A program made the position numbers and the translations under genes. 13,254 nucleotides of DNA from Streptosporangiaceae bacterium (GTDB lineage Bacteria; Actinomycetota; Actinomycetes; Streptosporangiales; Streptosporangiaceae): positions 1 through 13,254 of the forward strand of contig JASIGS010000617.1 in the NCBI GenBank assembly GCA_030052355.1, given 5' to 3'. The notes beneath the pieces are model-generated. The model was not told the DNA's origin, made no database searches, and saw only the letters and a list, made by a program, of their open reading frames with translations. Below are positions 1 to 6,046 of the stretch, one piece after another (position 1 is the first letter of the stretch; every line of letters starts with the position of its first letter).

Positions 1-576
1 TGGGACTCCGCACGCGACCTGCTCGGCCTGCTGGACGCGCTCGGCATCGACCACGCGGTGCTAGCCGGGCATTCGCAGGGTGGCTTCATCTCGCTGCGCG
101 CGGCGCTCCTGGCACCGGAACGGGTAAGCGGGCTGGTCCTGATCGACACGATGGCCGCCTCCTGGCCGCCGGAGGCGATCGAGCAGATGACCGGCGCCCG
201 TGACGGATTCACGGCGGCCGGGCCGGACGCGGTGGCACCGGGGCTGCTGCCCAAGCTGATCGGCCACACCGAACTGTACGACTCGTGGCTGGCGCGGTGG
301 CGGGCTCAGGGCAGCCAGCGGCTGGCTGGCGCGATGGACGTGATGATGTCCGCCGACGACGTATCGTCACGGCTGGCCGAGGTGACGGCTCCGGCTCTGG
401 TCATCCACGCCGAGGCCGACCCGATCATCCCGCTGGCGGCGGGCCTCGGCCTGCATTCCTCGCTGGCCGGGGTCGGCGATCTGGTCGTGGTCCCGGGCGC
501 CGCCGACCACGCCCCGGTACTCACGCACCCGGACATCGTGATTCCCGCCGTCAAGGAGTTCCTGGACAAGCAGTGA
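1..576 (+). CDS. alpha/beta hydrolase, C-terminal part (5' end outside window)
   Basis: The frame is open from base 1 to TGA at 574-576, giving 191 residues of an alpha/beta-hydrolase-fold protein. The N-terminal strands and oxyanion-hole loop lie outside the window. The nucleophile elbow GHSQGG is near residues 23-28, with Ser25 as the presumed nucleophile. A helical cap region follows (about residues 60-115). VIHAEADPIIP supplies the usual acidic residue and DHAPVLTHP the catalytic His near the end, so the triad is complete. Such proteins hydrolyse esters, lactones or C-C bonds; the substrate cannot be told. The gene converges on a LysR-type regulator, a common pairing for small catabolic hydrolases, but no shared control is shown here. 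The family is secure and the substrate unknown. Confidence 0.9.
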   Translation, partial: WDSARDLLGLLDALGIDHAVLAGHSQGGFISLRAALLAPERVSGLVLIDTMAASWPPEAIEQMTGARDGFTAAGPDAVAPGLLPKLIGHTELYDSWLARWRAQGSQRLAGAMDVMMSADDVSSRLAEVTAPALVIHAEADPIIPLAAGLGLHSSLAGVGDLVVVPGAADHAPVLTHPDIVIPAVKEFLDKQ

Positions 577-579
577 GCG

Positions 580-605
580 GCCCGCTGCTCGAAGCGGTCG
601 CGGGC
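580..605 (+). terminator. possible hairpin terminator after the hydrolase
   Basis: A 6-bp G+C-only stem (GCCCGC at 580-585 with GCGGGC at 600-605, 14-nt loop) starts four bases after the hydrolase stop codon. There is no T-tract, which is common for actinomycete terminators. A second short dyad (GCGCC 646-650 with GGCGC 660-664) lies further on. The position supports termination; the stem is too short to be sure. Confidence 0.4.
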
Positions 606-698
606 AAGAAGGTCACCACCCGGATGGCCATCATTGATTGGTAGCGCGCCGCCAGGCCAGGCGCATGGAGCGGCTGAAGGAGTCATCCGCGGCCGACT

Positions 699-754
699 CG
701 GAGCACGCCGTCGTTCGGGATAATCGTCAGGTGTCCGAACGGCGGCGTGCTCCG
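699..754 (-). terminator. 20-bp-stem hairpin spanning the LysR stop codon
   Basis: Bases 699-718 and 735-754 are inverted copies over 20 positions with a single mismatch (a G-T pair at 711), leaving a 16-nt loop at 719-734. The LysR stop codon (727-729) sits in the loop. One arm therefore codes for the last residues of the regulator and the other lies beyond it. No T-run follows on the minus strand, so this would be a stem-only terminator or mRNA stabiliser. It lies between convergent genes and could act on transcripts from both sides. Confidence 0.6.
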
Positions 755-1590
755 CCGCTGGCGGCTAGCGCCGCGGAGACGAACGAGGCGACCAGCGGGC
801 GGCGGTCGCGGGAGTTCCAGGCGAGCGTGAGGCGGCTGGGCGGTGCGTCGGATATCGGGACGCAGGCCAGGCCGGCCGGGACCGGCTCGACTAGCGAGCG
901 GGGCAGCACCGCGATCATCCGGTTCAGCGCGATCAGGTGGAACAACTGGGCCGCGTCGGCCACTTCGGGCCCGGTGCCCTCGCCGGTGGGGATCCCCTTC
1001 CCGCGGGGCAGCGTCTCTCCTTCCAGGTCGGACATTCGCACGTCGGCCTGCCCGGCCAACCGGTGCCCGGACGGAAGAATGACCACGCGGTCCTCGGTGT
1101 GCAGGGTCTCGTGGTCCAGGCCGTAGAGGTCGTCGAACGGCGCGTAGAGGAGGCCGACATCGGCCCGGCCGTCGCGCAGGAAGTCGGACCGGTCGGCGGG
1201 GCCGCTGAACAGGATGTCCACCTGGCGGGCGTCGGGCTGGTGCGCGTACTCGGCCAGGATCGGCGACAGCAGCCCGGCGTCGCCGCCGGGCTTAAGCACC
1301 AGCCGCAAGTGCGCCTGGGCGTCGCCGGCCCGGCGGGCGTTGCGGACGGCGGCGCTGACCGCGTTGAGCGCGTGCCGACCGTGCTCCTGCAGCGCTTTCC
1401 CGGCCAAGGTGAGCTCGACGTGCCGGCTGTCGCGGATGAACAGCGGGACGCCGAGCCGGGACTCGGTCCGCTGGATCGCCTTCGACAGGGCCGGCTGGGC
1501 GATCGAGAGCCGGGCGGCGGCCCGGCCGAAGTGCAGCTCGTCGGCGACCGCGATGAAGTACTCAAGCTCTCGCGTCTCCAGTTCAACCAT
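727..1590 (-). CDS. LysR-family transcriptional regulator
   Basis: The 287-aa product has the standard LysR layout and length. A winged helix-turn-helix lies at about residues 7-67, with the signature FGRAAARLSIAQPALSKAIQ followed by LGVPLF at 46-51. An inducer-binding domain of two lobes follows from about residue 90, including DVGLLYAPFDDL and the LPSGHRLAG segment typical of the family. It is probably a DNA-binding activator or repressor responding to a small metabolite. It is divergent from the small gene at 1661 across a 70-bp gap containing a dyad, and convergent with the alpha/beta hydrolase; either could be its target. The ATG at 1590 has GGAGG only one base upstream, which is unusually close, but no other in-frame start preserves the HTH, so this start is kept. 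The family is certain and the ligand unknown. Confidence 0.93.
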   Translation of the reverse strand: MVELETRELEYFIAVADELHFGRAAARLSIAQPALSKAIQRTESRLGVPLFIRDSRHVELTLAGKALQEHGRHALNAVSAAVRNARRAGDAQAHLRLVLKPGGDAGLLSPILAEYAHQPDARQVDILFSGPADRSDFLRDGRADVGLLYAPFDDLYGLDHETLHTEDRVVILPSGHRLAGQADVRMSDLEGETLPRGKGIPTGEGTGPEVADAAQLFHLIALNRMIAVLPRSLVEPVPAGLACVPISDAPPSRLTLAWNSRDRRPLVASFVSAALAASGGARRRSDT

Positions 1591-1600
1591 GCCTCCAGGT

Positions 1601-1616
1601 TATCGCTGGATAGCGA
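1601..1616. promoter_or_regulatory. candidate LysR operator dyad
   Basis: Two nested perfect dyads share this stretch: TATC-GCTG-GATA (1601-1612) and TCGCT-GGAT-AGCGA (1603-1616). With the T at 1600 the motif fits T-N11-A, the loose consensus of LysR-type binding sites. It lies 10-26 bases upstream of the regulator's start codon and 45-60 bases upstream of the divergent gene. That is the usual place for autoregulation plus control of a divergent target. This is a sequence-based inference only. Confidence 0.45.
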
Positions 1617-1660
1617 ACCAGTCTTGGACAGCGCCGCCGCTCGCCACTAAAAATGACTGC

Positions 1661-1978
1661 ATGATCAACCACACGATGATTGTCTCGTTCGACCAGCCGC
1701 TGCCCGCCGCCGAGCTCGACCAGTACCTCACGGACATCGAAAGGGTATTGCTTGACACCGGTCTGGTGCAGTCCGTGGTGACCCGGCGGCACATCCCGGT
1801 TCCCGGCGAGGAGGCCATCCCGGCGCTGATCGCGACCGCGATCGTGCAGGTCGCTTTGGCCGACATCGACGCGTTGGGGAAGGCGTTCGCCGCTCCCGGC
1901 ATCGGCGAGGTCATCGACCGCTGGCAATCCCGGCACCCGTACAAGGTCGGCTGGGCCAACCACGAGCCGCTCTTGTGA
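1661..1978 (+). CDS. small conserved-type protein of unknown function (possible ferredoxin-like/Dabb fold)
   Basis: This 105-aa protein is not recognised with certainty. Its N-terminal segment TMIVSFDQPL, a helix with regularly spaced acidic residues (ELDQYLTDIERVLLDTG), a second strand, then ALADIDALGKAFAAPGIGEVIDRW and a terminal strand give a beta-alpha-beta-type pattern. Length and order resemble dimeric alpha/beta-barrel (EthD/Dabb-like) proteins, but no signature residue proves it. Start choice: ATG 1661 and in-frame ATG 1676 are both possible and neither has a clear Shine-Dalgarno, so the message may be leaderless or weakly translated. The gene is divergent from the LysR regulator with a dyad between them, which makes it the likeliest regulated target. 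Third positions are G/C-rich across the frame, supporting real coding. Confidence 0.75.
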   Translation: MINHTMIVSFDQPLPAAELDQYLTDIERVLLDTGLVQSVVTRRHIPVPGEEAIPALIATAIVQVALADIDALGKAFAAPGIGEVIDRWQSRHPYKVGWANHEPLL

Positions 1979-2035
1979 GCAGCGCTAAGCCGCTAAGGCA
2001 AGAAGTCCGGTGGACGGTCGGCATAACCGCTCTCA

Positions 2036-2114
2036 CCCTCGCCGTCCGTGCCCATCCCGTGGATTCAAAGGATCCGGAACCCGGCGTCCACGGACGCATA
2101 GCGGACGGCGAGGG
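2036..2114. terminator. nested inverted repeat between convergent genes
   Basis: A 13-bp perfect inverted repeat (2036-2048 with 2102-2114) encloses a second perfect 7-bp one (CCGTGGA at 2057-2063 with TCCACGG at 2087-2093). The two stems are separated by an asymmetric internal loop. The whole lies in the 171-bp gap between two genes transcribed toward each other. A bidirectional terminator is the simplest reading. A small non-autonomous repeat is possible, but no second copy or target duplication is visible in the window. Confidence 0.5.
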
Positions 2115-2149
2115 CCCCGGAATCCCGCCTCGCGGTTCATATGCCCTGG

Positions 2150-2959
2150 TCAGCGGGGTGCGGGAACCCAACACCTGCGGTCGACGGCGTAGAGGGCGTC
2201 TACCGTGCCGTTCGGCTTCACCGTGATGTCAACCGGAACCAGGACGATGCCGGCGGGCAACGTGGCGCCTTCGACTTGGAAAAGGGTCATGCCCGGCGTA
2301 CCGAGAATGACCGGCGCGATCTCCACGTGGACCCGGTCGATCAGGCCGGCGGCCAGAAGGGCGTGCGATAGCTTGCTACCACCGTCGACCACGACATCCT
2401 CCACGCCCATCTCCGTCGCCATGATCTCGAGGGCACTGGCCAGATCCACCCGGTCCTCACCGGCCACGAGGAAGACGATCCCATGCGAGCGCAGGTATGC
2501 GAGGTAAGCGCGAGGCGTCGCCTTGGCGACGAGCATGAGGAGTTCGCGGTCCAGGTGATGGGCCCCGAGGCCGGTAGGCCCTCCCGGCCACGGGGGCACC
2601 GTCCCTCGACTGAGGAATGAGGTAAACCAGGCGTCGGGCAGGCGGCCCCGGCTGTCGGTGACCGCGAGCCAGCGCCGAGCCGGCGCCGGTGCTTCAGGCG
2701 TGAGGTCCTCGCCTTCACCGACCGGTGCCGCCGCCGGAGGTCGGTCGACTCCCGCCGGCCACACCGGGTTGCCGGGGAAAGGCCACAAGGTGTCGGCGCC
2801 GGTCAGGACGACCCCGGGGCCACCTCCCTGGCACAGCGCGCTGGCTCCCCCGATCGCCGACAGCGCGCCCGGCTCGATCGGCTGGCGCCAGTCGAGCAGG
2901 CGGGCGTCGAGGGTTATGCCGCTCGACGTCGTCACCGTGGGCCTCACCGCCGTGGGCAT
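2150..2959 (-). CDS. RibD C-terminal/dihydrofolate-reductase-like protein
   Basis: This 269-aa protein is assigned from its second half. VEDVVVDGGSKLSHALLAAG with the following LIDRVHVEIAPVILG (residues 186-220) matches the conserved strand-helix-strand region of RibD-C reductases, which bind NADPH and reduce a pyrimidine or pterin-like substrate. The opening RPTVTTSSGITLDARLLDW is the divergent counterpart of the family's RPYVTL...SLDG start. Between them is an unusual Pro/Ala/Gly-rich stretch (about residues 60-95), and there is no deaminase domain. It is therefore probably not the riboflavin-pathway RibD itself but a stand-alone relative of unknown substrate. The ATG at 2959 is well supported by AAGGAGGT on the minus strand at 2971-2964, four bases before the start. 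It appears monocistronic. Confidence 0.75.
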   Translation of the reverse strand: MPTAVRPTVTTSSGITLDARLLDWRQPIEPGALSAIGGASALCQGGGPGVVLTGADTLWPFPGNPVWPAGVDRPPAAAPVGEGEDLTPEAPAPARRWLAVTDSRGRLPDAWFTSFLSRGTVPPWPGGPTGLGAHHLDRELLMLVAKATPRAYLAYLRSHGIVFLVAGEDRVDLASALEIMATEMGVEDVVVDGGSKLSHALLAAGLIDRVHVEIAPVILGTPGMTLFQVEGATLPAGIVLVPVDITVKPNGTVDALYAVDRRCWVPAPR

Positions 2960-3180
2960 GGGGACCTCCTTGAGATAGTCACAGTTCGCCAGTGTTCATG
3001 GTCACATTCGGGTCTGACACTCCCGGCCGGACGACAGGCCACCCTCCCCGCGACCGCCCGCGGCGCAGCGTCGATCTCAATGCCGGTCAGGGCGGGTAGC
3101 GCAGCATGACCGCTTCGCACCGGCCGAGGGGTGGCCAGAATGCCCAGCGCGCAGTGACCCCGCTCGCTACCTCGGCGCGG
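2960..3180. other. intergenic region without a recognisable gene
   Basis: Apart from the ribosome-binding site of the RibD-C-like gene (2964-2971) and presumably its promoter, nothing here reads as a gene. All short frames have poor composition. The 3' side may be further decayed sequence from the neighbouring monooxygenase remnant. Confidence 0.5.
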
Positions 3181-3650
3181 TCAGAACGGCTTGCGCATGC
3201 TGCCGATGATGTGGCCGAGGGCGCGCTCGGCGGGGTAACGCCTGCCCGCGGCCGGGACGAAACTGGCCGCCGCGTCGCCGCACAACGCCACTCGTCCATG
3301 GATCCATTGGCTGGCGGGCATCGCAAATCGGCCGCTCGTACGCCCGCCCGAGGTCGCCGACCGCCGTGGCTACTTCCGGATTGCGCCTGGCGAGGTCGGC
3401 CAAGCAGCTGCGGAGCGCGGGCCCGGGGTCATTGCCGCCGACGACTTCCACCGGGCCGCCTGCCGCGCACACGACCTTGCCAGGCACCGGGTAGAACGCC
3501 GAAGAACCAGCCCGGCCCGCACCACTCGCGGGCGACCTGCGGACCCGGATGTGGCGCGGCTGCTTCCGTATCAACGGCAGCCAGAGTCTGACCGCGGACC
3601 TCGCGGCTGGCTGCGGCGCGACCAAGCTCGGCCGAAGGTGGAGAGCCAGA
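3181..3650 (-). pseudogene. decayed C-terminal half of a class A FAD monooxygenase (two frameshifts)
   Basis: Three minus-strand frames join into one recognisable protein. The first, from about 3650 to 3495, ends in AREWCGPGWFFG. The second, about 3500 to 3300, reads AFYPVPGKVVCAAGG, PVEVVGGNDP, then RNPEVATAVGDLGRAYERPI and CDARQPMD. The third, about 3300 to 3181, gives GRVALCGDAAASFVPAAG and stops at 3181-3183. The GD motif (GDAA...P.AG) is the FAD-ribose-binding signature of PHBH/UbiH-type flavin monooxygenases, and the segments occur in the expected order. The N-terminal GxGxxG half is absent, because the TetR gene ends at 3657 in its place. Stops and frame changes make it non-functional as read. 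TetR regulators often sit beside such oxygenases, so this is probably its former partner. Sequencing error could mimic the frameshifts but not the missing N-terminus. Confidence 0.65.
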
Positions 3651-3656
3651 TCAGGT

Positions 3657-4463
3657 TCACGGAGACGGTGGTCCGGCAACCAGGCGATCGAGAATCCTCC
3701 GGCTGTCCTCGCCGGTCTGCTCTTGGTCGAGCACGCCCAGGACTAGGGCCAGGATCGTGTCGGCGAAGATGCTCGCGCCTTCCCAACTGGACGCCTGGTA
3801 ATCGTCCGGCTGGATGCGGAAACGTAACACAAAGCCATCCAGCGCGGCCTGCAGCGCCAGGGCCAGCCGTTGCGGCGTCCACTCCGGCCGGAGCACGAGG
3901 CCGAGGTCGGTGAGCAGTGCCGCGTATCCCTCGGCCCACACCTGCGACCCTTCCCGCATTGCGGGCAGCACCGCCTGCCAGAGTCGGGGATGTTGCGGTA
4001 GGAGCGGCCCGAGGTGCATGGTCAGATAGCTGCGCGGGTGAGCGCGAAGCGAGTCGAGCAACTGATCGGAGATGCGGAGGACCGCCTCGGAGAACGACGT
4101 GGCCGCGGCCGAGGTGGCATCGGCGGGCATCTGCCTGGCCTGCTCCAACGGGTCGCCAGGAGCTACCTCGCTGACCAGTGTGTGTACCAGCGCGTCGCAG
4201 AGAAACTCCTCCCGCGTGGGCCAGCGGTTGAAGAACGCTTTCCGGCTGGTGCCTGGTGCCCGCTGTGGATCCGGCGCGGCGGCAAGCCGAATGACGTCCT
4301 CAGTCCGCAGCCAGTCAAGCGCGGCGGGGAAGTGAATCGCCCGGAGCCGTGCCGGCCGCGCGCGCCCGGGCTGGTCTTGCAGATACGCGTCGATTAACTG
4401 AGCGGCCGCATGAAGGAACCGCTGCGCAGTGGCGTCATGGCGCGTTGGCCTAGGCGGGCTCAT
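3657..4463 (-). CDS. TetR-like transcriptional regulator
   Basis: The 268-aa product starts with ATQRF-like helix 1 (about residues 11-28). Its likely recognition-helix region is TSRKAFFNRWPTREEFL at 72-88, the S.KAFYNRW-type motif of TetR proteins. An extra segment of roughly 30 residues (30-70) separates helix 1 from this helix, which is longer than usual. The remainder is an all-helical ligand-binding and dimerisation domain. An in-frame ATG at 4547 would add 28 residues, but it overlaps a consensus -10 box. The ATG at 4463, giving MSPPRPTRHD, fits the usual TetR start better, though it lacks a clear Shine-Dalgarno. The gene lies directly upstream of the monooxygenase remnant on the same strand and is divergent from the cassette at 4681, which it might control. 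Confidence 0.75.
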   Translation of the reverse strand: MSPPRPTRHDATAQRFLHAAAQLIDAYLQDQPGRARPARLRAIHFPAALDWLRTEDVIRLAAAPDPQRAPGTSRKAFFNRWPTREEFLCDALVHTLVSEVAPGDPLEQARQMPADATSAAATSFSEAVLRISDQLLDSLRAHPRSYLTMHLGPLLPQHPRLWQAVLPAMREGSQVWAEGYAALLTDLGLVLRPEWTPQRLALALQAALDGFVLRFRIQPDDYQASSWEGASIFADTILALVLGVLDQEQTGEDSRRILDRLVAGPPSP

Positions 4464-4545
4464 AACACAAATGACGCGCGATGGGGGTACTCGGTTGTCT
4501 CCCGATGACTGCGGCGCGCCAATCTCGGTCACAGTATGATCGGCC

Positions 4546-4575
4546 ATTATAGCGGTGCTGATTTCCGGTCAGCAA
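4546..4575 (-). promoter_or_regulatory. promoter of the TetR-like gene
   Basis: On the minus strand TTGCTG (4575-4570), an 18-base spacer and a perfect TATAAT (4551-4546) form a sigma-70-type promoter, which stands out in this G+C-rich region. Transcription would begin near 4540, leaving about 75 bases of leader before ATG 4463. Because the last two bases of the -10 box are the first two of the ATG at 4547, that upstream ATG cannot be the translated start of this transcript. Confidence 0.6.
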
Positions 4576-4616
4576 CAGACGAGTCGCCCGGCGGCCAGTT
4601 CGCTGAACGCTCGCAA

Positions 4617-4656
4617 GGAGGGGATAGGCTGCCCGGAAACAGAGCCACGCTCCTCC
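4617..4656 (+). promoter_or_regulatory. possible leader hairpin upstream of the three-gene cassette
   Basis: GGAGG (4617-4621) can pair with CCTCC (4652-4656), and inside it GGCT (4627-4630) with AGCC (4643-4646). The element ends 24 bases before the ATG at 4681. It lies in the 217-bp gap divergent from the TetR-like gene and could be a leader structure or operator. The stems are short and the call is weak. Confidence 0.25.
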
Positions 4657-4680
4657 GACCGATAGCGAGGCATATTTACT

Positions 4681-5109
4681 ATGGCCGACTTAGGAAAACT
4701 GCAAACGGAGGTATACGTCTCCGAGAAGGATGCCCGCTGGATCGCCGAGTCGTTCCGCGAGCTGGCACCGCGCGTACGGAATGTCGGCGGCCTGATATTC
4801 GCCGGCAAGGTGCAGTGGATCCGCCCGACGTCAAACCGCGTCTTCGAAGGCATCGACGTGGACCCGGAGTTCGCGCTGAACGCCTTCTTCCCCGTAGCCC
4901 GTGGTTACAAGGCACGGACCGAGGGTATTGGCTACACCCTTAAGCTCGCCGTCTGGGATCAGGGCGAGAAGCGACGGGTCCTTATAGCTTCCCAGGCCAG
5001 TCGGCAGAGCGAGAGACCGCAGGCAAGCGCCGCCAGAAAGAAGCTTGTCGGCATGCTCGCGCAGGCCGATGACACCTTCAAGCGCGTTCTCGTTGCGGAA
5101 CATTCTTAG
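4681..5109 (+). CDS. hypothetical protein, first gene of a three-gene cassette
   Basis: This 142-aa soluble protein is not recognised. It begins with a segment rich in charged residues (YVSEKDARWIAESFRELAPRV), then alternates short strands (GGLIFAGKVQWIRP, YTLKLAVWDQ, RRVLIASQAS) and ends in a basic helix (ARKKLVGMLAQADDTFKRVL). No signal peptide, membrane segment or cysteine cluster is present. The start is fixed by a stop codon 16 bases upstream in the same frame; the Shine-Dalgarno (GAGG at 4667-4670) is weak and somewhat distant. Third positions are G/C-rich, though less strictly than in the polysaccharide genes. The stop is 15 bases before the zinc-ribbon gene, indicating co-transcription. 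Function unknown. Confidence 0.75.
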   Translation: MADLGKLQTEVYVSEKDARWIAESFRELAPRVRNVGGLIFAGKVQWIRPTSNRVFEGIDVDPEFALNAFFPVARGYKARTEGIGYTLKLAVWDQGEKRRVLIASQASRQSERPQASAARKKLVGMLAQADDTFKRVLVAEHS

Positions 5110-5124
5110 GACGAGGGCCGATTG

Positions 5125-5250
5125 ATGCCTCGGATTGGCGAGAACGTCAAGGTGCAATGCCAGAATAAATACTGTGGCAAAAATACCTGGGTCAAGTGGG
5201 GATATCCCTCGAACTGCGAGCACTGCGGACATGCTGTCGTGACGCCATGA
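5125..5250 (+). CDS. 41-residue zinc-ribbon microprotein
   Basis: This very small gene encodes 41 residues with four cysteines in a knuckle pattern: C12-x4-C17 (CQNKYC) and C31-x2-C34 (CEHCGH), separated by 13 residues containing two tryptophans (TWVKWGY). That spacing fits a treble-clef or zinc-ribbon fold binding one zinc ion. GAGGG at 5113-5117 is a usable ribosome-binding site seven bases before ATG 5125. Its stop overlaps the next start as ATGA (5247-5250), the hallmark of translational coupling, which together with the cysteine pattern makes it a real gene despite its size. It may be an adaptor contacting protein or nucleic acid and working with its two neighbours; this is inference. 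Confidence 0.72.
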   Translation: MPRIGENVKVQCQNKYCGKNTWVKWGYPSNCEHCGHAVVTP

Positions 5251-5696
5251 CGCGGCCCGAACCCCTTGCGCCAGCAGAGATGGCCGAATACAACCGGAAT
5301 CTCGATGACAACCTCAGCGGGCAGGCACAGACTGAACTGCGCGAGCGCGATCCGGCGGCGTTCCAGGCGTGGCTGGACGTTCAGCTGAAGCACGTACCGA
5401 TGCCGAGTGAGCAGAAGCCAGACATCAACGGCTTCCGTGAGGGTGACCGTGTCCGGCTCGTCCGGCCCTTTGCCGGCGAAGAATGCAGCTTTGATGTCGG
5501 TCGCACTGGAACCTTGCTAGTCACCGACACGTCGCCCGCGCAGATACGGCTCGCCCGTGACGGCTTCTACGAGGTCCTCGTTGATGGCGCCGACGGACGT
5601 CTCATCGGGGTCCCGGAGGGAAGCATCGAGAAGATCTCAGGTCGCGCACGGGTTGTGTATGACGATGGGTACGTCAGCGTCTTCCCGGAGGATTGA
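5247..5696 (+). CDS. hypothetical protein with C-terminal SH3-like barrel
   Basis: The 149-aa product starts at the ATG that overlaps the zinc-ribbon stop (ATGA). An earlier in-frame ATG at 5196 would run through the zinc-ribbon gene and is not preferred. Residues 1-50 look helical and polar (MAEYNRNLDDNLSGQAQTEL, RERDPAAFQAWLD). Residues 60-120 form a strand-rich module beginning with FREGDRVRLVRPF and running through GRTGTLLV, GFYEVLVDG and GVPEGSIEKI. This resembles small SH3/KOW-like barrels that bind nucleic acid or protein. The tail (RARVVYDDGYVSVFPED) is another strand pair. There is no catalytic motif. Translational coupling links it to the microprotein. Its biological role is unknown. 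Confidence 0.75.
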   Translation: MTRPEPLAPAEMAEYNRNLDDNLSGQAQTELRERDPAAFQAWLDVQLKHVPMPSEQKPDINGFREGDRVRLVRPFAGEECSFDVGRTGTLLVTDTSPAQIRLARDGFYEVLVDGADGRLIGVPEGSIEKISGRARVVYDDGYVSVFPED

Positions 5697-5739
5697 CCAC
5701 AGCTCGCCTCCAGGCCTCGGCAGGAACGAATTGTGGAAG

Positions 5740-5990
5740 CACTCCTCCTTGCCTCGCGGGCCGTAGTCGTTGTGTCATCCTCGGGCAACGCGATCATCGC
5801 TGTGAGCCAGGCTTCGAGGTCGATGGCCTGCTCGTCCGGAACGGGCATCAGGCTGGCGAGCCGGCGCAAGTCAGGTTGACGATCGGGATCTGGGTGAGGC
5901 CGAGGGCCGTCGGGTACTGCTGCGCCTGCGTGCGGCGCGGTTCTTGCGCCAGATCCCCCGCGGATGACGCACTGCGAAGCACTGCGAATG
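5740..5990 (-). pseudogene. probable gene remnant in the gap before the transglycosylase
   Basis: The 350 bases between 5697 and 6046 hold no intact gene, but minus-strand stretches in two frames have coding-like composition. One reads SAGDLAQEPRRTQ through ALGLTQIPIVNL, roughly 5960-5875. The other reads RRLASLMPVPDEQAIDLEAW through LTAMIALPEDD, roughly 5870-5770. They would join by one frameshift into a single protein fragment of a family I do not recognise. The first segment stops at TGA shortly after the join. It could instead be chance composition in G+C-rich DNA. Confidence 0.3.
5969..5988. repeat. 10-bp perfect tandem repeat
   Basis: GCACTGCGAA occurs twice, back to back. It sits in the gene-free stretch upstream of the transglycosylase-like gene, about 60 bases before its start, and could be a replication slip or a paired regulator site. 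Confidence 0.55.
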
Positions 5991-6046
5991 GCGGTACCGC
6001 CGCATGTCACCGGGTACAAGGCTCTGGTGCTGGGGTCACCAGTGTG

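Noticed and set aside
937..1650. 237-residue plus-strand frame over the LysR gene
   Set aside because: It is the antisense of a clear LysR protein; its composition (Gly/Val/Gln/Arg repeats) is that of a G+C-rich shadow.
3106..3591. 161-residue plus-strand frame over the monooxygenase relic
   Set aside because: Arg/Gly/Pro-rich composition and no domain; it is antisense to recognisable monooxygenase fragments.
4464..4547. 28 extra N-terminal residues of the TetR-like protein
   Set aside because: The upstream ATG overlaps a perfect TATAAT promoter element, so it would not be inside the mRNA.
5196..5246. 17-residue upstream extension of the SH3-like protein
   Set aside because: It would run out of frame through the zinc-ribbon microprotein, and the ATGA-overlapping start is the simpler choice.
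5693..6046. N-terminal extension of the transglycosylase-like protein starting at 5693
   Set aside because: The extension has cysteine-, arginine- and glycine-rich shadow composition and would put the membrane anchor in the middle of the protein. ATG 6047, or GTG 6044, gives a normal anchor at residues 14-33.
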